From the NCBI GenBank assembly GCA_947568835.1, contig OX387607.1, positions 11,299,701-11,363,700 on the forward strand: 64,000 bases of DNA. The letters are read 5' to 3'. This stretch comes from Protonemura montana (Eukaryota > Arthropoda > Insecta > Plecoptera > Nemouridae). The position numbers and the translations under genes are program-made. Below the pieces are notes generated by a model. It searched no databases, was not told the DNA's origin, and was given only the letters and a program-made list of their open reading frames with translations. Shown here piece after piece: positions 10,122 to 20,790 of this stretch (position 1 is its first letter; every line of letters begins with the position of its first letter).

Positions 10122-13100
10122 CTGTGGGCGGGAGACATTGCGTCGTTAAGCAGTTGTTGTGGGGTAAATGCAATCCGATTTTGGGGTTTTGAAAAACCGT
10201 TTTAGACATTGAAAACTAATCGAAATTGTATTTTCTCTTCTCACGTAGTTGTAGTGAATGCATGACTTGGTCGATATATATATATATATATATATACATA
10301 TAAATATCCAACTTTTCTGAAAATAATAAACTTTTTTGGAATAAATTAAAAAGAAGTTACCACATTTTATGTTATAAATAATCGAGCATGGTCTGGAAAA
10401 ATAATTATATTTCAGTCAAAAACTGCCCTTTTTTAATGTGTTCTTAGTCTGTCTTATACAAGACATGGGCCCAGTTTAGGTCCCAAAAGTAGTATTTTTG
10501 GTAGTTTTATACATAAGCTAGTGTAGAAATGAACCCCCAACGGGCTCTGTTTGGCCCAAATTCCATTCAATATCCCAGCAATATATTTTTGTCTTTTTCT
10601 TTTATCGTCGATGGTACGGGCGTCTGTTTAGCCTGTTTGTCACAATCTTCATCAGTAGTTAAACAGCACTGGTTGTGTCGCAAAAGAAAGTCCCTAGTCG
10701 GAAAATGCGGAAAAATTATAGGACGTTTTTCGTGGTCTTACCAAAGAGTTCATCCATGGAGAGGTCGTCGCCGCCGTAGTCTTTCGGCAGGACGCTCAAG
10801 GGCACGAACTCTTCGAGGCCGCTCATGCCGTTCTCCCCGGCATGGAAGTGGATCTATGCGTGGAACAGAACCGTTGAAAATCCCACCTCCAGCAGAGCAC
10901 GGGAGACACTGGTCCACATGGCTATTAATTGGTGCTAGCTTTGGATAGTTCTGATGGAAAATACTAAAAAAGCAGCTTAGGATTTGGAAATAAGATACTG
11001 GGGAGAAAAACACGATTTTGAGACAAATTTATAAGCGGTAATCAAATTTGAAATTGTTCAAACAGAAACTTGCCGTCGTAGTTAGGGACTGATCACACTT
11101 TCAACTTAAAAAAGTGGAAAAAATTACCATAACCGACAAAAGGGGTTTTGCAATCCTATTTCCCTACGAACCTGATTTACTTTTTAATTGAAATTGGCTT
11201 TATAATGAGTAGAGTAATGTTCTCTTTCGTACATTGCAGTCGCGTTAATGAACTAAAGGTTTACACTAAAAAAACATCCCGTATTCTAGTCACTCAGTGC
11301 GGGCAAAAGTTTCGGAGATATTTTCGGAAGCAACCCAGAGATTTGCATTCCAAAATAACTTCCCAGCAAACTTGTTTGAATATTTCCGCCCACCATATGC
11401 AAGCACGCGTCACGTCGATGCAGTTTCTACGATTATGGAAACTCCCTCAAGACGCCTCGACATTGTCAATGTGATCGCATGTCGAAGCGAGGGGTGCTTT
11501 GTTCGCGACGCCTCCAACCTCGTGACATTAGTGCCAGGTGCCTCTGACTGGGCCGGGTAACATTTCTCTTTCATCCACGGCGTTTCAGCCTCGAGCCTTT
11601 CATTCTCGGCGAGCTAACTTTGATTTTTTGTCCCTGATATGGGGACGCCCACGCGTTGACGACTCGTTGCTTTTTGAAAGGTCATATGTTTTGTGACGAA
11701 TTTTTCGGGGAATTTTTCGGGGATTATATTGGTGGCGATAAAACGGCTTCCAATGTTTTTTTTTTTCATTTGCTCAAGTTAGCCAAAATAAGTCTGGATC
11801 ATCTATTTTGGACCTATACAGTCGAATTTTGTACGCTAATTTTCAACCTAACCCTTTATATAATCGTACACCGAAAGAAGATCCTATGTGGGTGTTTGTG
11901 ATATCTGATTCAAATTGCAAACGCTTGCAATGTGCAGGGTATTTTATCTTTAGAAGCACTACTATTTTCTCAAAAAGTATGTGTCCTAGAAGCTCAATGG
12001 GTAAGAGCGACACTCGCAATAGGTGGAGATCAGGGTTCGAGTCAGCGTTGGGCATTAGTTTTTTAGAGGGAAGAAGTGTTTTTAATAATACAATACGTGG
12101 TGTCTTTTTCATAATCTACATTTTCTAGAAAAAAAAAAATAGACAGTTGGAAACATTTCAGGGGCCAGATCCACAAAGCATAGTTTTAGTTGAAACCCCA
12201 TATATTTGAGAATTAAGTTGTTATCATCAAGGCTAGAACCCCTGAAAATCTGTAAACACCTTCTCTGATTGGACGATCATGGATCCGGCGCCGTGAGCGA
12301 TATTTAAGCTCGATAAACGACTCAAACGATACTGGTTTCGTTGATAACAACTGAAGTTAACACGTGTTATATTTGGAGCTAAATCGTAGAGTGGAATCTC
12401 GAAAGACTCTCCAACTAGATCCGACGAACCATGATCGTTTGAAAACTAGATCTTCGAGGTTTTTTGTGGACAGAGTAGGATTCATTAGCAATTATTTACA
12501 TTTGCCTCAGCCGGCTGATCAGCTTGCAAGGTGATTGACAATGCAGATGTTTTGATCTAGAGCAAGGCCGATATAATTAACATGTCCATAACAATACATT
12601 TGAGTTTAGGAATTACATCGTTACACATTAGGCATTCAAGACCAAGTCATACACGTTACCTTGTTAAGTGTATCAAACGATTTGTCTGGCTTCTTCTATT
12701 CACGAGAATGTTGAGGTTAATAAGTATATTCAACCGAATATTGGTAATTGCCTCAAACTTGAACCAAACATTTTTTAGAACTTTTTTGCATTTAAGTTAT
12801 TTCTTGCACTTATTTTATACTATTTGTAGCAAGGTTCGTAAAATTCCTACAAATGTCAATCTCTACTATGGCAATAGTCCAAAGCCTAGTCCATCGAGCT
12901 TGTGAGTGTCGTAAATGGGTTCCATTGGGTGTGTGCCCCTTATTGGGGATGGGTAGCCGCTATACATACCAGATTGAGATGCTCCTTGCTGATGAACGGC
13001 TTTAGGAACGTCATGATGCTGTGGATGACGGGGTTCACGAAGATTGGATGCGTGGACTTTAGCTTGACCGGCATCGCTTCCTGTAACACACAATTAACAC

Positions 13101-16100
13101 CCACACGAGGTCAAGTACGAGAACAAAACACAAAACATGTAGGAAATAGTGTGATGCAGAATAAAAAGTTTGGTATTGGTGATTTGTCGCCAAGCGAGGA
13201 GGTTCAAGAAATGATGACCTGCCAGTGTCTTTTTTCGTGGGATGCTGTAACCACTATTTCCCGTATTGCATTGACATGTTTAGGAACATTTGTTCAATCC
13301 CAGTGAACACCAGAGTTTGATTCACCAACGCTAGGGTCGGCGTTCTCCTCTGTTGTAGAAGTGGGGGTATGGCTAGAATTTAAATAAATAGTGGGGGACT
13401 GCTTCCTACGTGCATTGACCACCACAGTGTCCGACCACATTCAGCGTCTCACATTCGGATACATTTTTAAAAATCGTAATTTGGTTTTCATACACACTTG
13501 TGGCGCTAATTGAGTAACGGGGTAATATTTGGTTTATTAATACCTGAATAATATTTGTAGAAGAGGCTAGATAAGAAAAAACTTTAGAATAAAGATATGT
13601 TCTACAATAGACAATAATAGGCAATCATACCAATGGTTCGAATATTTCAAACCATTCAAAGTCGCTGTTAATGATGATAAACGTTATCAACATTAAAATA
13701 ATAGGATTAGCTACCAGGCAGATCCTTAATTAAAACCGCTACCTGTCATCTAAAAAGCATCGGCACTCGCCACAGGAAATTTCATCGTGTAGGACCTCAC
13801 GCTAATCTTTCTAAACAGATAATCCACATAATGATCCAAACATACTGCATTATGGAACGATTTGTTCGATGCACCTCTCTAGCACTCAATCCATTGTTAA
13901 TCACCAAGGTTACCTATCCATTAGTGCGACAATGTTTAAATACAGGTTGCGGTGTTCTGGCCAATTAGCTAATTGGAGGCAGAGATTGTATAAAGCTAGG
14001 AAATGCCCGAAATGCTTCGCGAATATTTCGATATATCGCACATAAAATCGTTGGGCCAGAGGTAAATAACCTGGTTGCACCCAGGTTTTGCTGCTTGCGA
14101 GAGTTGCAATTACCAGTAATTAAACTCATTAAACTAATCAGCGTAAATAAATTGAAACTTTTATGACTGCCGGCGAGTCTGATATTATCGTGTTAACTTG
14201 GATAAGCTCGGTGAATAATCCGAGCCTAGATGACCGAGGAATCAACTGACCGAATGATCAACGTCACAGAGAGCTGGCGACCTCTCGCATGAACCGAACA
14301 TTTTTTTACTGGTTCCTCTCAAAAATTTGAAAATATCCAAATATAGCAAAAAATTTCCCCCATTTGGATACATATTTTTGAGATTATAACACTGATAATA
14401 ATAATAATAATAATAAACATTGAGAGATAATTGAATGAGAAGCCTACGTACTTCATATTTTGGTAGCCAGCGCCAGAGCTACAGCTGATTTTAATCAGGT
14501 CATACAGTTCTTTCGCCTTACTCATTTAAATCCGGTTCAAATTGAGTGACGAATACGTTTAAAGGTAAACGGCCAGGTACATTTTATATCTGTACAAGGA
14601 AATGTTTTAGGAATCTCCACAAAATTGTATTAATTTGAAATTATCATAAAATTAGGCAGTGATGTGGCATTAATTAGGCTGCCTAATGTGCAATCGCTTG
14701 ACGTAATTATCGAACCATTGGCTGAACTCGAGCTCGAACTCGATTAGCTATAACCGTCAAAATCGAACTGCTCTTTTCGGGAAACCTGTTGCCGAGCATG
14801 GCTCTTAAGCGAGACACTACTTTACAGTAGGTGCATTGAAAACCACGTCTCTCTTTCACAGAGTGCAGGTAAAGTTAAAGTGCATACATGTATGTAACCA
14901 TCTCACTAGGTACTAGTTAAATCGCAGCACGGGTCAGTTCACTCTATAAGCCCTGGAGATAATAATCCAGTACACAGTGAAATGCTCAAGCAACGACCAT
15001 CATGTGAGCTCTACTGATCTCAACTAACCTGGATAGCAGTTGCAATGAGAATTTGAAGCAAGGCCGCCGTCTTTAGTGTACTAAATGTTGAGATCTTTCA
15101 AAGAGAGTGTGATTTCTTAAGTGTTTTATCAGTCTCCACTTAGATGGTCAAAATTTATTGAAAATCTCTTGAAATCGTAGGAAATAATTAAAATTATAGG
15201 ACCACATCGAATTTAGGAACTCTTACCTGATTTCAACAACAGATCGCTTGACTTCAATTTTGATCAGCTGGCTGGATCATATGCTCTCTCCAGGTTATTT
15301 GAGATCAGTTGGCTGGATCCAATGCTCAATCCAGACTATTTGAGATCAGCTGGCTGGATTCAATGCTATCTCCAGATTATTTCAGATCAGCTGGCTGGAT
15401 CCTATGCTCTATCCAGATTATTTGATATCAGCCGGCTGGATCCTATGCTCTATCCAGACTATTTGAGATCAGCTGGCTGGATCATATGCTCTCTCCAGAT
15501 TATTTGATATCAGTTGGCTGGATCCAATGCTCTCTCCAGATTATTTGCGATCAGTGGCTTGCACCAACGAATTATTACAAGATTAGATCTAGACTCAGTT
15601 ATTTTTTATTGCACTTTGTAGCAGCAATTCCTCGGGGAAAAGAACCGAGAAGTCTTTTTTGTCAAAAACCTCTCAAGGAATTCCGAAATTAGACCTGCTA
15701 GGCATTCTGTAAATGTAAAATAAGTATCAACTTTGCGGCTCAGTGCGAGTAGATCGCCGCTCATGGAGTGCACACGAGATCTCTGCAGACTCTCGTCGGT
15801 CCTTGGCACGGCTAGCACCGCGACCTAGACCGCGGCAAGGTCGCGTACTCTCGGTTTCACGCGCTCGCCTTGTCTTTCTTTCCGGTGTTAAAAATGCAAT
15901 GTTTCGTGACGTCATTACGGCGCCGCAAGGCCGGCTACTGCATTTGTTTGGTAAATAATGATTGGTTTATAGCGTGGTGACGGCATGTGTACTCTACGTC
16001 ATAGCTTGCAGAGAAAACTTGGCGACTAATAATATATTTACCCTCAACATATTTGATAGAGATCGACTGTTTGGAGCTATAGTACTTCGCCCACTACGTT

Positions 16101-18937
16101 TGGCCAGATATTAGATGGGTGACAATTTTACTCATGAACGGTTCTGATTGGGAGAGATTGGAGGGATGAAAGTTTGCACAAGACTTTATAGCTCTTGAAA
16201 AACTCTTGACGACAGTATGGATCATGGACCATGGATCATGGAGTTGTCCCGTCTGAAGGCCCCTTTGGTGCTCTTCTACGTAAGAATTGACGCTGGATTT
16301 TTACTCTGACCTTTTTGGCTAGGTTAGGTTCTGTATTAACCTACTCATTCACCAACGCTTAAAGACAGTTATGCCACAGGCCCCGCTGTCGAAACATTGC
16401 TTCGTTAAACACCACAAACCAATCAATCAATGCATCATGTTGATTTGTTGGGATCAATCACAAGACGTGAATGCAAAGCAATGATTTGAAATCTCTGAGA
16501 GATTAAATGCACAGTTTTAGCCACTTATATTTTTAGGAAACGTTGTCGAATACTATGAGGAATCCGTCGTAGATGCTGCTAGTAACGCTGGTTTCTTGCA
16601 TTTGAAACATGAAACTTTTGACGAAAAACTTTAATTTATGTTCAAAGTTTTCATCTTTTTTAACGAGCCGTTAAGGAATGACAACTCTTCGACAATTGCT
16701 AGCTATTTCCACCCTAGGGACGTTAAAATGTGACAAAAAGATCCCTATAAGCCCAAAGGCAGTCTCACCTCGACGTAGAGGATCTGTTTTCGCATGGCGG
16801 AGATGTCCACTTTGGCCATGTGTGTGAACTGCACCCCTCGCATGTCCTGTATAACGATGATGCCCGGTGCGAATGGTTTGAATCTCATGGCGGCGTCGAG
16901 CACCATGAAACCGAACTTGATCGCCGCGTTCGGGAAGTATACGGCCGGGTCGGGGTTGGTTAGACGCGTCATCACGTACACATAGCCCTCAGGACTTGTC
17001 TTGGATAGCGTCACAGCTTGCCTGCAACGGGGATAACGTTAGCGTGTTGGGGCACCAAGGTAACTACCAAGTCCATATAGTTTCTTTGGCACACCGTTAA
17101 AGTTGTCACTGTAGAATCGGGTTATTTTTCTAGTTGGTAAATGGTGAATGACAGACTAATTTTGAAGCCAGCCTGACAGGAAGGAAGCGAAGGATGAACT
17201 CTGGACTGGCGTGCAGACCGCTCCTGTCCAAAAGCACTAATGACCGGACACCACTTAAACAGGGAAAGACAGGGAGAATCTCCCAGATCCTCCCTGTCTT
17301 CCGTCTTTCTCCCTGTGGCAACGATCTATTAGTCTTTCTAGCATTCTCTAGAAAGAAGCTGAGGAAGAATCCGATGTGGCCAAGCAGCCGATTTCAGGAA
17401 AGGGTCGTTGACTCACAATACTTTAGAGATTTGCTGGAGGTCGTCGGCGAGGATGTCGCGTCCGCTGAAGAACTCTGGCGAGTTGGTCTTGCACGTGTAG
17501 TAGGAGTCGATGCAGTTCTTTGCCGCCTCCAGGCTGTTGTTACAGCTGTTGAGGAAGGAGCCGAGCCTCTGATCTGGAGACACAGGATGCCGAGGAGTCA
17601 AACGCGAGTCACTTGGAGCTGGCCAAGGGGTTAATAGTGGTTGTTTTGTTGGGAATGCCTGTTTAACTTGTCCGCCGTATTCTTGAAAAAAGAAATTAGA
17701 TTGGAACATTGGAATTCTAAATTCTAAGTGTGCGTTCTCGATATAATTATGAAAGACATTTTTCGTGCAAGTTTTTTGCGTAAGATTCGGTTCCCAAAAT
17801 TGATCGGTTGTTTAAATTCTCTGAAATGTCTGTGTCTTATCTGTCAGCCTATTTTAGTCGTACATAAAATGCAAAATGTGCAAATTAAGCTAAGAACACA
17901 TATCGAAGGCGCTGTAAATAATTCGCGTTCACCCGCGCATCTTGGTCTCCATGCTAAAGGCATAGGACTTTAGATTTACAAAAATAACGAAGATGATTAG
18001 TGATATGAGCTTGCTTCAAGTGCCAAACCGAGTTTTTACAGTCTGCTTTGAATGCTTCCAAAGCTCAAGTACAGGAAATAATTATGTGAAATGTAAACTT
18101 TTATTCTGAATGCACATCGTATTATTAATTAATCGTGATCAAATCAAGGCAAACGTGTCTTGCGGATTTCATAATAATGCTAATGTCATTTCAACTCAAC
18201 CATGAGTTTTTTACTATGTTTAAAAACGAAGTTTGAATCAAACTTTGCGATGACTGCTAATCAGTAGATAACATATCCAGTAATGTGCCGAATTCACAGA
18301 CCAGCGTCGTTTTTTTAGCGTGGGTGAAAAGCGTAAAATCTCTTACAAGCAATGCAAAGAAATTGAGAGCAATGATTTGCAAGACAACGCTCATGTTGGT
18401 AGTGCCCTTGGAGCCAACGACCTGCTAGAGCGACAGAGAAATAGTTACCTTGTATCAAAAGTAACGAATATGCTTTGTAGTATAAGTGCATCACAAATAT
18501 TCTCTTGTAAGCAAACTACATTGAATAATAACCGAGCTATTTGAGTCAATGAAGTTCAATTGAATTTAATTTAAACTTAATTGAACAGTTGGAGTTTGAG
18601 AGAATGGAGTATATACTCATCGTTAGAGTATAAAATCAATGTTGAGCATGCTACTTAAAAAAGATCTGATATTCAATTCTCCCTCTCTCTGAATTTTGTT
18701 GCCTGAATCTTGTTTCCTCTTAAACGACCATCAAAGACTTGTCTTAAAAATCTTTTACCTCGCTGAAACCAAAAATCGCATGGTGTCTTATGACTTCTTG
18801 CACATACCGTCAACAGAAGGCAAATGAAGCTGTTTGGCCAACCATTCCCTTAGATGGGCGACGTCGTCGCGCACTTGCCGACTAACGGCAAACACTTCGG
18901 GCGCGGCGGCAGCGGAGACGGGCAACGTGAGACTCAT
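9967..18937 (-). CDS. Gene B: CRAL-TRIO (Sec14-like) lipid-binding protein, 6 coding exons, 305 aa
   Basis: Joined minus-strand exons are 18937-18808, 17573-17417, 17021-16769, 13080-12970, 10853-10742 and 10121-9967; all introns are GT-AG and the sum is 918 nt (305 codons plus TGA). It has the same family and layout as gene A. The helical N-terminal region spans residues about 1-95 and the lipid pocket about 96-255, with PGIIVIQDMRGVQF, YVEEAMPVKLKSTH and LPKDYGG; the tail ends FGQQGSFKKLDFD. The usual H-V-I-N after A-M-P-V-K-L reads H-P-I-F-V-N, which may alter the pocket. Intron phases match gene A at all five junctions, so the two are tandem duplicates. The introns do not look alignable, so the duplication is not recent. 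The ligand is unknown. Confidence 0.9.
10122..10741 (-). other. Gene B intron 5, with (AT)n
   Basis: 620-nt intron. It contains an AT dinucleotide run at about 10,274-10,295 and otherwise unremarkable AT-rich sequence. Confidence 0.7.
10742..10853 (-). CDS. Gene B coding exon 5 (LPKDYGG)
   Basis: 112 nt, phase 0 in and phase 1 out, between an acceptor reading CGCATAG and donor GTAAGA. It encodes IHFHAGENGMSGLEEFVPLS followed by VLPKDYGGDDLSMDELF. I-H-F-H and L-P-K-D-Y-G-G are family hallmarks. The acceptor has a poor pyrimidine tract (GTTCCACGCATAG), so splicing efficiency here may be worth testing. Confidence 0.9.
10854..12969 (-). other. Gene B intron 4, with a tRNA-derived SINE
   Basis: 2.1-kb intron. 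It contains the tRNA-derived SINE complex at about 11,900-12,100. The rest is AT-rich with no exon-like segment that fits the gene. Confidence 0.65.
11900..12100 (+). mobile_element. tRNA-derived SINE with an extra inverted tail in front
   Basis: The tRNA-like head is on the plus strand: A-box AGCTCAATGGGTAAGAGCG at about 11,990 and B-box GGGTTCGAGTC at about 12,033, ending GGGCATTAG and a diverged tail. The preceding 11,900-11,970 carries the family's tail in the opposite orientation (TTGCAAACGCTTGCAATGTG then GGGTATTTTATC). The locus is therefore tail-reversed, head, tail: two copies in opposite orientation or a rearranged one. It lies within gene B intron 4. Confidence 0.65.
12970..13080 (-). 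CDS. Gene B coding exon 4 (EAMPVKL motif)
   Basis: 111 nt, 37 codons, phase 0 at both ends, from acceptor TGTTACAG to donor GTATGT. It encodes EAMPVKLKSTHPIFVNPVIH and ends PFISKEHLNL. The exon start GAAGCGATGCC is identical to gene A. The family motif H-V-I-N is replaced by H-P-I-F-V-N, the main departure of gene B from the consensus. Confidence 0.92.
15262..15557. repeat. Minisatellite, 7 x 41 bp
   Basis: Units begin GATCAGCTGGCTGGATC (or near variants) at 15,262, 15,303, 15,344, 15,385, 15,426, 15,467 and 15,508, with a partial eighth at 15,549. Each continues TATGCTCTCTCCAGATTATT. Spacing is exactly 41 bp throughout, with scattered substitutions. The short reading frames here are artefacts of the repeat. 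Confidence 0.96.
16066..16431 (+). mobile_element. 5S rRNA-derived composite SINE, diverged full-length copy
   Basis: 5' block ACTGTTTGGAGC, then a diverged 5S region ending TTAGATGGGTGAC, ACGGTTCTGATTGGGAGAGA and GGAGGGATGAAAGTT. The body includes GGTGCTCTTCTACGTA and GGCTAGGTTAGGTT, then GCCACAGGCCCCGCTGTC, GCTTCGTTAAAC and an AATCAATCAAT end. The same order of blocks occurs in the minus-strand copy at 50,592-51,037, which defines the element. It lies in gene B intron 3, opposite to the gene. Confidence 0.75.
16769..17021 (-). CDS. Gene B coding exon 3 (first half of the lipid pocket)
   Basis: 253 nt from acceptor CCGTTGCAG to donor GTGAGA. It encodes QAVTLSKTSPEGYVYVMTRL and continues through FGFMVLDAAMRFKPFAPGII and VIQDMRGVQFTHMAKV to LYVE. 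I-I-V-I-Q-D-M-R-G-V-Q-F is the central CRAL-TRIO strand. Same length as gene A exon 3. Confidence 0.92.
17022..17416 (-). other. Gene B intron 2
   Basis: 395-nt intron. It has a small imperfect direct and inverted arrangement of CAGGGAAAGACAGGGAGAAT and related words near 17,260-17,320. Nothing else. Confidence 0.6.
17417..17573 (-). CDS. Gene B coding exon 2 (CRAL-TRIO N-terminal helices)
   Basis: 157 nt, identical in length and phase to gene A exon 2, between acceptor GTCTCCAG and donor GTGAGT. It encodes DQRLGSFLNSCNNSLEAAKN and continues to DDLQQISKV. The first codon is split D (G|AT) and the last is split L (TT|G), both joining cleanly to the neighbouring exons. Confidence 0.9.
17574..18807 (-). 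other. Gene B intron 1
   Basis: 1.23-kb AT-rich intron; no repeat family or exon-like block recognised. Confidence 0.65.
18808..18937 (-). CDS. Gene B coding exon 1 (start codon)
   Basis: ATG at 18937-18935 begins MSLTLPVSAAAAPEVFAVSR; 43 codons plus one G precede donor GTATGT. The exon ends LAKQLHLPSVD, equivalent to RHLPSV in gene A. It has an Ala-rich insert (residues 9-12) absent from gene A. No in-frame ATG was seen in the codons just upstream. An initiator-like TCAGTG lies about 24 nt before the ATG, which would make a very short leader; this is weak evidence. Confidence 0.85.
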
Positions 18938-20160
18938 GCTGGTCGGATAGACACTGATATCGGCACGGTGCCGAGGAAGCGTCGTCGTCCGTAGCCTTGG
19001 TCGCGGCGTGTGGTTTTAGGGCCAGAGGACGTGGCCGACGGGAACATGGGCTATGGGTGTTCCGTGTGTAGCGAGCGTGGAGGATGGTCAATGGATTTTA
19101 GATATTTTAGGGTGCTGATTGCAGACAACTTTCCATGGCGCAAGAATTTGAGTTTATGATTCAGAGCATTTGACAATGAATCGCGCTTATAAATGTGCTA
19201 ATCAAAATTTAGAGTAGAAATTAAAAAATATATACCTACGTGTGTGTATAGGGCTTTACAAAATCAATTTGAGATACTAACTAAAGTGGTTAATTTTCTT
19301 TTTTTGGCCTCGGGGAAAGAAAGTCACTTCAAAAATGGCGCCTCAGAAGTCTAAAAAAACTGGAAAACTAGACAAAACGGTGTCAACATAAAAGTTAACT
19401 TAAAAAATATTCATCGATCACTTTTCAATGAATTTGTATTACAACGGTGGTTAATCAAACATTTGAGACAACGTGCGCTTTGTTTTACATCTGAATGTCC
19501 AAACTGAGATATTTCAGAAAAATAAAGCCAAATTAACTGAACGTAAAAAAATAGTTCTTCTACTCGTAAATCATAGAAATCGCTGTCAAGAATGTCCCAC
19601 GTAACAGGCAAATAATAATGCAGCTTCGTCTCCGAAACGCATTTTTGGTGGCCTTGTCGTCGTCAAACATATGAGTGGGGTCGGTCGAGCGACGCTGATA
19701 ACAACGAGGGGGGCGGTGTCGATGTAGGTAATGACAGTCATTGGATCAGATGATAGCATTTTCGATAGGCGACCGGTTTCACGGTACCTAACCCTTGTGT
19801 CATTCAATTTTCTAGCAGCATATTCATTTAATGCAACCTTCGCGCAACCTATATTTTTTTTGTTGACAAATTAAGTCGATGTAATTGCATATTACGACAT
19901 TAACAGGAACAATGTATGGGTAATGGATGAAAGATATGGTAATGCTTAAAAAAAAAGACAGCTTTTTATGACAAATAATAAGTGTAAATTTCTGCAATAC
20001 TCTTTTACATCCACATTAGCATATCATGGTCGTATGTAATCTTAAGAAAATACCGACTCACTCACGAGATTCCTTCAACCATAATATAACATCAATTCTT
20101 CAATATCTTATGGACTTTTTGTTAAAAAGTAAATTTTAGCAGAGTTTAAGGTGACTACCA
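18938..20160. other. Upstream flank of gene B
   Basis: The first 150 bp are CpG-rich and are probably the gene B leader and core promoter; no TATA box at a convincing distance was seen. Minus-strand frame 19807->19586 (73 codons) has GC-biased third positions (VITYIDTAPLVVISVARPTP) but no recognisable domain, and I do not call it a gene. The rest is AT-rich. Confidence 0.45.
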
Positions 20161-20790
20161 TTCACCTGGAAAACGGATTACCGATCAGAAAATTTCGAAA
20201 CTTCCAGAAATCTGTGCAAAGACACGTGACCTGAAAACAGGATCATAAACGAAATTACAACCCAAGTCCACCCCAATTTCCATTTCCACCGCTGACCCGG
20301 ATATCGCTTTCCCTTTCCATGTAACGCGTTCACTTTCCTATCCCGCATAACGCCGTTTTTCCGCGTCCGGGCTTTGCAAACGCTCCCCTTCCCCCCACCC
20401 AATGCGTGGTCAACGTTCGACGCCGTACCGACGCATAGGGGTTTGCTTACCCGACGCTGTTGACACTGGTACCAACGCGCCAACACCATCCTTTGATGCA
20501 GTCGGTGTCGAAACTTTGGGAGCCTGGATCGTAGCTTTTTTTAGCTTGTCGTCGCTTCTCTACTGGACTTTCCGGAATAGGTTTTTTTTTTCTCCCTTCA
20601 AATAAGCGGACACTAGCTGACACCTCTGTGCTGGATATTCCATGACAGGGCGCATTTTTCTCTTCCACGAAGAAGCGGACACTCGCCATTTCTTCTGCGC
20701 TGGACATCCCGTACCACGGCGATGCCAATTCACATTCTATAGTGCAGGGAACGCAAACTAGTACAGTAGGCACCTGACACAACGCCAGCG
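20160..20790. other. CpG-rich island with a two-unit 69-bp direct repeat
   Basis: GC-rich patch in AT-rich surroundings. GCGGACACT starts near-repeats at 20,606 and 20,675, about 69 bp apart. On the minus strand this gives a frame with two similar peptide blocks (SSAEEMASVRFF and SSTEVSASVRLF). No family recognised; repeat-driven frame more likely than a gene. Confidence 0.4.

Larger units (their letters stand above)
13081..16768 (-). other. Gene B intron 3, with minisatellite and 5S-derived SINE
   Basis: 3.7-kb intron, the longest of gene B. It contains an ATA microsatellite near 14,393-14,416, the 41-bp minisatellite (15,262-15,557), a CpG-rich patch at about 15,740-15,940 and a 5S-derived SINE (16,066-16,431). 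A 16-bp perfect palindrome, CCAATTAGCTAATTGG, lies at 13,961-13,976. No extra exon seen. Confidence 0.65.

Noticed and set aside
20447-20782. A 111-aa protein with internal repeats
   Set aside because: The peptide repetition follows from a 69-bp DNA duplication; no start context, splice signals or known domain.
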